Assembly (NCBI GenBank): GCA_024244665.1
Contig: JAAEOI010000404.1
Span: 1 to 8,197, forward strand
From: Bacteroidota bacterium
GTDB taxonomy: Bacteria > Bacteroidota > Bacteroidia > Bacteroidales > GCA-2748055
Direction of reading: 5' to 3'
Length of the DNA stretch: 8,197 nt
Positions within the stretch are counted from its first letter, which is position 1; every line of letters starts with the position of its first letter. Of the stretch, positions 1-5,135 are shown in pieces. Below the pieces are notes generated by a model. That model was not told the origin of the DNA. It saw only the letters and a program-made list of their open reading frames with translations, and searched no databases. A program made the position numbers and the translations under genes.

Positions 1-1
1 C

Positions 2-1330
2 TATTTCAGCGACCAGAACAGCTGGTGGCCCTATTTCAGATACTGGTCAGATTACAATGCGCGGCTTTCAGCCCTTTTTCTTTTTTTTATACCCGTTGTG
101 GATGTAGGGATTATGACCCCGGAAGCCGATATCTGGACAGAGTGGGGCCTCTACAGGGCACCATTCCATATGGAGCCCTGGTTCAACCACGATCTATGGG
201 AAGCATTCAGCAACGCTGGGGTATCGGCCGATTATATCAATGAAGGGGTGATCAGAAGGGCCATTGCAAATGATGGCGAGATGAAAAGTGAATCAGCCTC
301 CTACAAACTTATCATCATACCCGCTGCCAGCTCCATACTTCCTGAAACAGCATCCGCCATTGAAACCCTGACCAGGGAGGGAGTTCAGTTCCTCTTCCTT
401 GACCACCTCCCTTCATCAACCCCCTCCTACTCAGAAAAGGAGAAGGGGGACCAGCTTGTACAAAAGATGATGAGCAGCACATCTTCCTATGATCATACAA
501 GGCTCATGGAGGGCCCTGTAAAAGGTGAGTCTATGAGTGACTGGACAGCAACAATGTTGAAAGAGACCGGACTGGAGAGCAGTGTGGATCTTACTCCTGT
601 AAATGAGAAACTATACCTGTTAAAGCACTATAGTGGCAGTTCTGAGATCTACTTTTTCTCCAACCAGGATGAGTTAAATGAAATCGTGTGTACGGCCAAT
701 TTTGAAAGCAAAGGTAAAACCGCCTGGTGCTGGGATCCCCATACCGGTGATCGCTTTATCTATCCTGTGAAGAAAAAGAGCACAGTGGAAATCCGGTTGC
801 AGCCCCTGGAATCTCTTTTGTTGGTTCTTGAAGAAAAGGGTGCCGGTCAGGCTGCCGAGCTTACTTTTCCCAATGAAATATCGGGCGAAACCATCGGTGA
901 TACATGGAATCTCAAATTCCACCCCACCGTGGGGGAGCCTTTTGAAACATCCACAGGAGAGTTGTTCCAATTCGGCAGCCATCAAGATACACGGATTGCA
1001 ACATTCGCAGGCCAGGTGGTTTACAGCACCTCCTTTTCAAGCGGGCAGACCGATTGGGCATTCCTCGACCTGGGTATTGAACAACACATTACCGAAGCCA
1101 GGATCAATGGAAAAGAGCTGGGTGTAAAATGGTGGGGACGCCATCTGTACAGAATCCCGGAGGGGGTTCTAAAACAGGGTGAGAACCAGCTTCAGATTAC
1201 ATACACAACCACACTGGCCAACTATGCAAACTCCCTGACCAGCAACCAGGCAGCAAAAAAATGGATCAACCTGAAAAAACCCGACCCCATGGGACTTAAG
1301 GGTGACATCCGGTTGCTTAAGAGGAATTGA
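2..1330 (+). CDS. GH106/GH2-like glycoside hydrolase (alpha-L-rhamnosidase type), C-terminal part
   Basis: The frame is open from the first bases of the window, so the gene begins upstream; the 442 visible residues end at the TGA at 1328. An internal GTG at 98 is not the start, because the upstream codons encode a conserved-looking block (WWPYFRYWSDYNARLSAL, about residues 8-25) followed by PVVDVGIMTP, as in GH106-type rhamnosidases at the end of the catalytic barrel. Next comes a flavodoxin-like region (LIIIPAASSILP, then a second strand at VQFLFLDHLP, about residues 103-135). The last 110 residues or so form a GH2-type jelly-roll domain, with INGKELGVKWWGRHLYRIP and GENQLQITYTT as its marks. 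The expected role is removal of terminal alpha-L-rhamnose or a related sugar from a polysaccharide, in the periplasm or outside the cell. The signal peptide and most of the catalytic domain are off-window, so catalytic residues cannot be checked. The family call is from memory of sequence patterns; a GH2-type enzyme with another specificity is possible. Confidence 0.72.
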   Translation, partial: YFSDQNSWWPYFRYWSDYNARLSALFLFFIPVVDVGIMTPEADIWTEWGLYRAPFHMEPWFNHDLWEAFSNAGVSADYINEGVIRRAIANDGEMKSESASYKLIIIPAASSILPETASAIETLTREGVQFLFLDHLPSSTPSYSEKEKGDQLVQKMMSSTSSYDHTRLMEGPVKGESMSDWTATMLKETGLESSVDLTPVNEKLYLLKHYSGSSEIYFFSNQDELNEIVCTANFESKGKTAWCWDPHTGDRFIYPVKKKSTVEIRLQPLESLLLVLEEKGAGQAAELTFPNEISGETIGDTWNLKFHPTVGEPFETSTGELFQFGSHQDTRIATFAGQVVYSTSFSSGQTDWAFLDLGIEQHITEARINGKELGVKWWGRHLYRIPEGVLKQGENQLQITYTTTLANYANSLTSNQAAKKWINLKKPDPMGLKGDIRLLKRN

Positions 1331-1456
1331 CACTAAAGCCCTGGTAACAATTAACGGTTTTGTAACATTTTCGCAACCATCTGAATCAATCTAGTCACTT
1401 TCACCCTCAGGTTTAGACTACTTTTAGCAGAGCAGCCCAAACTAAAGAATAATAAG
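1331..1456. other. Intergenic gap before the sulfatase remnant
   Basis: This 126-nt AT-rich gap is the longest non-coding stretch in the window. I see no strong hairpin followed by T residues and no promoter that meets the Bacteroidota consensus at both boxes. TACTTTTA at 1419-1426 resembles a -7 box (TAnnTTTG), but no TTTG sits at the right distance upstream. If the locus has an internal promoter, this gap is the most likely place. Confidence 0.3.
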
Positions 1457-2241
1457 ATGAAATTTAAACGAATTGCAGCATGTTTGACCTGGATAGCTAT
1501 CTCAATATCAGGGATATCGCAGGACAGGCCTAATATCATCTTTATCCTCTCCGATGATATTTCACCCAGGGAATATGCATTATATGGCGGAAAAACAACA
1601 TCGCCGGTCCTTGAGAAGATGGCAGAAGAGGGCCTCTACTTCCTTACGGCCTGGGCAACGCCACGCTGTATACCCACCAGGGCCATGTTGCTCACCGGAA
1701 AATATCCTTTTCGTACGCAGGTATATGAAAACCAGGTTTACCCGCGTGGAGAAGACCATCGCATTAAACCGGTGGGAGAACGTTATCCAAATACCCTGGG
1801 GTCTTTGATGACAGCCAACGGATACCGCACGGCCATGATCGGGAAGATCCAGACCGGCACCGTGCAGAGTTATGGTTTTCAACGCTGGTGCCTTGTAAAC
1901 CACGACTCCCCCATCTTTGATATGAGGCTTTCGGACAATGATGTGGATGGGAAGCGCGTGGTGGAGGAAAATGTGCACAGTACCGATGCCCTTTTTGCCT
2001 ACCTGCACAATTTCACAGCAGAAACAGCAGTGGATCCCTGGTTCGTTTATATGCCCTTAAACCTGCCCCACTGGGTCCGCAATCCTGACAGTCCAGATAA
2101 ATGGGGTCCCCCGTGGGTGCTGAACTGGATGAAAACCGGGAAAAGACCGGGAAGCTTGAAAACACTATTATCATGTATGCCGGGGATAATGGATCAGGCC
2201 ATATCTTTGATTCCGATATGATACCTTGTCGCATCATATGA
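1457..2241 (+). pseudogene. Truncated, frameshifted S1-type sulfatase
   Basis: The start at 1457 gives a signal peptide (MKFKRIAACL to about Ser21-Gln22), then sulfatase strand 1 with the metal-binding Asp33-Asp34 (PNIIFILSDD). The formylglycine motif follows at Cys71 (C-I-P-T-R, then LLTG), then IGKIQTG near residue 128 and NLPHW near 202. In the starting frame the ORF stops at 2221 with a nonsense tail after residue 219. One frame over, from about 2113, the text resumes as sulfatase: a VGAELDE helix, KTGKLENTIIMYAGDNGS (2143-2196) and a stop at 2239. One extra C in the run at 2108-2112 would join the two halves. Even then, roughly 10-20 residues usually found between these blocks and the whole C-terminal half are missing: about 260 codons against 450-550 in the family. 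The late metal ligands (Asp-Asn of GDNGS) are out of frame, so the encoded protein should not be an active sulfatase. A sequencing error could explain the frameshift but not the lost C-terminus. Confidence 0.8.
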
Positions 2242-2291
2242 ATCAAAATACGATAAAGGAACAGAGTGATTCAAATTTAAATCTAGAAATA

Positions 2292-4316
2292 ATGAAAAAA
2301 AAGTGGATCTGTCTTGTAGTCATAAGCTTGTTCGTGACAATGGCTTTTGCCCAAACCAAAGAGGAGAAATTAGCTGGCTGGCTCAAGAAATTCCCTGAAG
2401 CTGATGCTAACAAAGACGGTGTATTAACTGAGGAAGAGGCCTCAGCCTTCCGGATGAAGCTTCAGGCAAAAACACAAAAGGAGGCATTGCCCGCTCCTAC
2501 GCATGCTGATCTATCCTATGGACCCGATCCTATGAATGTCCTGGACTTATGGCTGGTGCCATCTGACAGACCGACCCCTTTATTGGTTTGTATTCATGGA
2601 GGAGGATTCAGGGGTGGGGATAAAAGCAATTTCAGAAGGGAGCTGATTGAGAATATGAACAGGGAAGGCATCTCCGTGGCCTCAATAAACTACCGGCTTA
2701 CTAAAGAAGGGCTTCTGGCCGAGGGTGAAAACATGTATCCGGTCCCCATGCATGATGGAGCACGGGCGCTTCAGTATTTAAGATATAATGCCACAAAGTA
2801 TAACCTGGATAAATCGAGGTTTGCAGCAACAGGCGGTTCAGCTGGAGGATGTATGTTAATGTGGCTGGGCTTTCATCCTGAACTGGCACAGGCAAATCAC
2901 AAGGACCCTGTGCTCCGGGAGTCTTCCCGTCTCCAGGTTCTGGCACCAAGGGGCGGACAAAGCAGCGTTCATGGTCCTACCTTTTTAGAATGGTTCGGAG
3001 TGAAGTCACTGAACCTGGGCAAAAAAAAGGGTGAGGTGCAAAGCTCTATCATGGATGATCTTACGGCTGAACAACTGGCCCTCAGTTTGGACGCATCTCC
3101 CATCACGCATTTGACACCGGATGATCCTCCGATTTACTTATATTATGGTGCTCCCAATGAACCTGTGGATGAGACGACGCTTTGGGGTACCTGGGTACAT
3201 CATCCCATGCTGGGAATCAAACTCAAAGAAGCAATGGAGGTCTATCTGGGAATGGAATGCCACCTGGAATATAAAGGCGGACCGCCGGTTACAGCGTATG
3301 AATCCCAGCAGGATTTCATCATTCGCAAACTGAAATCATTGCCTTCGAAAGAGGAGGCTGATGCATTGAAATGGAAGACGACAGGACTAAAACAGGCGAA
3401 CAGCATGGGCGCGGGCGAAGCGGCGATCCCGAAAAACGGGAAGTTTCGCGTTTTCGTCTTAATGGGACAATCCAACATGCAGGGTGCCGGACGGGCGAAT
3501 GAACTGAAGGCGCCATATACGGAAAAACACGATCGCATCCGGATCTGGGCAAACGGGCGATGGGAATACTTTGTGCCCAGCCAGCGATTCGGACCTGGTG
3601 TATCATTGGCTCATCAGCTTGCCGGTTTCTGGCCGGAGGATCAGATAGGCATTATCAAGGTAGCAAGCGGCGGAACAGGAATATGCGGCTTCGAGAAGGA
3701 TTGGTCATTTGAGCGGGCCGAACTTACCTATGATGGAAAAAAGGGGTCGCTGTATAAGGATCTGGAGAATGCCATTGCCGAAGCAAAGAGAATATCACAG
3801 CCCGAGTTTTGTGGTTTTGTATGGAAGCAGGGTGGTGCCGATGGAACAAAAAAAGAACTCGCGACAGCGTATTATGACAGGCTTTATCAGCTGATATCGG
3901 ACTTACGCACGGATCTGGGCACCCCGGACCTGCCGGTATTTATCCCATCCTATTTGAATGACAGGAACCTGCTCAAAGCTATTCTGTCTGGCATCAGCGA
4001 AGAGGAGTTGTCCGAAGCCAAACAATCGGCAGGCGACACCCCGGAGAACGACGAGGAATTGCTGAAAGCTGTGCTGAGCTACCTGAATGACAGGGACCCG
4101 TCCGAACTCAGAAAATCTGCAGGAAAACGTCCGTATATCACTACAGTCATTGCAGCACAGAACAGGGCAGGTCGGGAGATCCCCAATGTTACCACTCTCT
4201 ATCCCGGCAGGTTGCCCATCGGGGACGATGGAACCCACTACAGCTCCGAGGGCTATATTATGCTCGGGAAGATCACTGCCTCGGCAATCGAGGAATTTTA
4301 CAAGGCAAAAGAGTAA
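2292..4316 (+). CDS. Secreted EF-hand / alpha-beta hydrolase / SASA-domain double esterase
   Basis: This is a 674-residue exported enzyme. The ATG at 2292 is preferred over upstream in-frame starts (TTG 2226, ATG 2238) because it opens directly on a signal peptide, MKKKWICLVV to Ala20-Gln21. Residues 38-49 form a textbook calcium EF-hand loop (D-A-N-K-D-G-V-L-T-E-E-E). Residues about 70-350 are an alpha/beta hydrolase of the HSL/BD-FAE esterase type, with an oxyanion HGGG at 102-105 and the nucleophile Ser183 in G-G-S-A-G-G. Residues about 384-674 are a SASA/GDSL-like acetylesterase domain (Pfam PF03629 type): GQSNM with Ser394, the block VWKQGGADG, and a catalytic D-G-T-H near the C-terminus. 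The likely role is removal of acetyl or other ester groups from a polysaccharide, exposing it to the glycosidases and sulfatases encoded nearby. It follows the broken sulfatase by 50 nt. The hydrolase domain lacks the usual Gly-His near its end, so its activity is less certain than that of the SASA domain. Substrate unknown. Confidence 0.85.
   Translation: MKKKWICLVVISLFVTMAFAQTKEEKLAGWLKKFPEADANKDGVLTEEEASAFRMKLQAKTQKEALPAPTHADLSYGPDPMNVLDLWLVPSDRPTPLLVCIHGGGFRGGDKSNFRRELIENMNREGISVASINYRLTKEGLLAEGENMYPVPMHDGARALQYLRYNATKYNLDKSRFAATGGSAGGCMLMWLGFHPELAQANHKDPVLRESSRLQVLAPRGGQSSVHGPTFLEWFGVKSLNLGKKKGEVQSSIMDDLTAEQLALSLDASPITHLTPDDPPIYLYYGAPNEPVDETTLWGTWVHHPMLGIKLKEAMEVYLGMECHLEYKGGPPVTAYESQQDFIIRKLKSLPSKEEADALKWKTTGLKQANSMGAGEAAIPKNGKFRVFVLMGQSNMQGAGRANELKAPYTEKHDRIRIWANGRWEYFVPSQRFGPGVSLAHQLAGFWPEDQIGIIKVASGGTGICGFEKDWSFERAELTYDGKKGSLYKDLENAIAEAKRISQPEFCGFVWKQGGADGTKKELATAYYDRLYQLISDLRTDLGTPDLPVFIPSYLNDRNLLKAILSGISEEELSEAKQSAGDTPENDEELLKAVLSYLNDRDPSELRKSAGKRPYITTVIAAQNRAGREIPNVTTLYPGRLPIGDDGTHYSSEGYIMLGKITASAIEEFYKAKE
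3969..4124 (+). repeat. Diverged in-frame duplication inside the SASA domain
   Basis: Two 22-residue segments begin 90 nt apart: LLKAILSGISEEELSEAKQSAG (3969-4034) and LLKAVLSYLNDRDPSELRKSAG (4059-4124). They align without gaps at 11 of 22 positions, sharing LLKA-LS, SE and SAG. The phrase SYLNDR also occurs twice, just before the first unit (3948-3965) and inside the second (4077-4094). The segment is predicted helical and charged, and sits between the VWKQGGADG block and the catalytic D-G-T-H of the second esterase domain. I infer an old internal duplication that extends a loop near the active site. Confidence 0.55.
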
Positions 4317-4387
4317 TTCCCGGCAATGAACTATACCTTACGTACCGCCATATCTGAATAGATAGTATTACTTTCAATATGTTTACC

Positions 4388-5116
4388 ATGAAGACTCAAG
4401 AGAATGTTCTGGCTTTAACAGTAGCACTGATCCTTATCCTGTTTACCGCAACTGGATGCAACAAATCCGTGCGGGTGCTCAGCATAGCAGGAGGTCATGC
4501 CTATGATACCAGTGAGTTTTACCAGGCCATTTATTCCCTTGAAGGCCTGTCCATTGATACCATAACACATCCCCGTGCCAAACAAATACTGGCATCCGGA
4601 ACAGTGGACAGCTACGATGTGCTGGTTTTTTATGATTTTCTCCCGAAGATGCCACTGGAGGATTCTACCATTTACCTGGAACTCACCAGGAAGGGCGTCC
4701 CCATGCTCTTCCTGCACCACTCCTTAGGCAGCTTCCAGGAGTGGGAAGGTTTCAATGAAATAGTGGGGGGAAAGTATGTCATGCCTTTTTCTGAAGGCGA
4801 TTCCTCCCTCCACTCCGGATACAAACATGACATTGTATTGGAGGTGGAGGTGACCGATCCACTTCATCCTGTAAATGAAGGAATTAGCGATTTCACCATC
4901 CATGATGAAGGATATTCAAACATCCAGATCAATGAAGGGATACATCCGCTTCTGTCGACCCGCCATCCCGATTGTGCTCCGCTTGTGGGATGGGTGAACC
5001 AGGCCGGGAACTCCGCCTGTGTATACCTGATGATGGGGCATGACAAAAATGCCTATGTAAATGAATCGTACCGGTATCTTGTCCGGAATGCCATTCACTG
5101 GCTTAACGATCAATAG
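4388..5116 (+). CDS. ThuA-like domain lipoprotein
   Basis: This 242-residue protein belongs to the ThuA/trehalose-utilisation-like group, which has a class I glutamine-amidotransferase-like (flavodoxin) fold. Members are common in sugar-degradation loci, but their biochemical role is poorly defined. Visible family marks are VLSIAGGHAYD (31-40), a YDVLVFYD strand (76-83), the signature HHSLGSFQEW (110-119) followed by GGKY (127-130), and a closing GHDKNAYVN segment. The N-terminus is hydrophobic (VLALTVALILILFTATGC) and ends at Cys24 in a loose lipobox (A-T-G-C). A lipoprotein is therefore likely; no acidic surface-export signal follows the Cys, so I would place it on the periplasmic side. An in-frame ATG at 4379 would add three residues; 4388 is chosen because it gives the usual Met-Lys signal start. 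Neither start has a clear Shine-Dalgarno. The next gene begins 19 nt downstream, which suggests co-expression. No catalytic Cys of the amidotransferase type is evident. Confidence 0.8.
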   Translation: MKTQENVLALTVALILILFTATGCNKSVRVLSIAGGHAYDTSEFYQAIYSLEGLSIDTITHPRAKQILASGTVDSYDVLVFYDFLPKMPLEDSTIYLELTRKGVPMLFLHHSLGSFQEWEGFNEIVGGKYVMPFSEGDSSLHSGYKHDIVLEVEVTDPLHPVNEGISDFTIHDEGYSNIQINEGIHPLLSTRHPDCAPLVGWVNQAGNSACVYLMMGHDKNAYVNESYRYLVRNAIHWLNDQ

Positions 5117-5135
5117 CACCAAATCCTTAATACAC

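Noticed and set aside
74..90. T-rich run inside the GH106-like gene as a possible frameshift
   Set aside because: The same frame carries conserved-looking sequence on both sides (DYNARLS before, PVVDVGIMTP after), and the spacing matches what I recall of the family, so no net indel is needed.
98..100. GTG at 98 as the true start of the first gene
   Set aside because: Upstream in-frame codons back to position 2 encode family-like sequence with no stop, so the gene extends off the left edge.
1396..1426. Bacteroidota-type promoter upstream of the sulfatase remnant
   Set aside because: A partial -7 box (TACTTTTA) is present but no TTTG lies 19-21 nt before it; such partial matches are common by chance in AT-rich gaps.
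1580..2008. 142-codon minus-strand open frame across the sulfatase remnant
   Set aside because: The plus strand here encodes clear sulfatase motifs; the opposite frame has no family features.
4317..4387. Terminator or promoter between the double-esterase and ThuA genes
   Set aside because: No stem-loop with a T tract and no paired promoter boxes could be found in this short gap.
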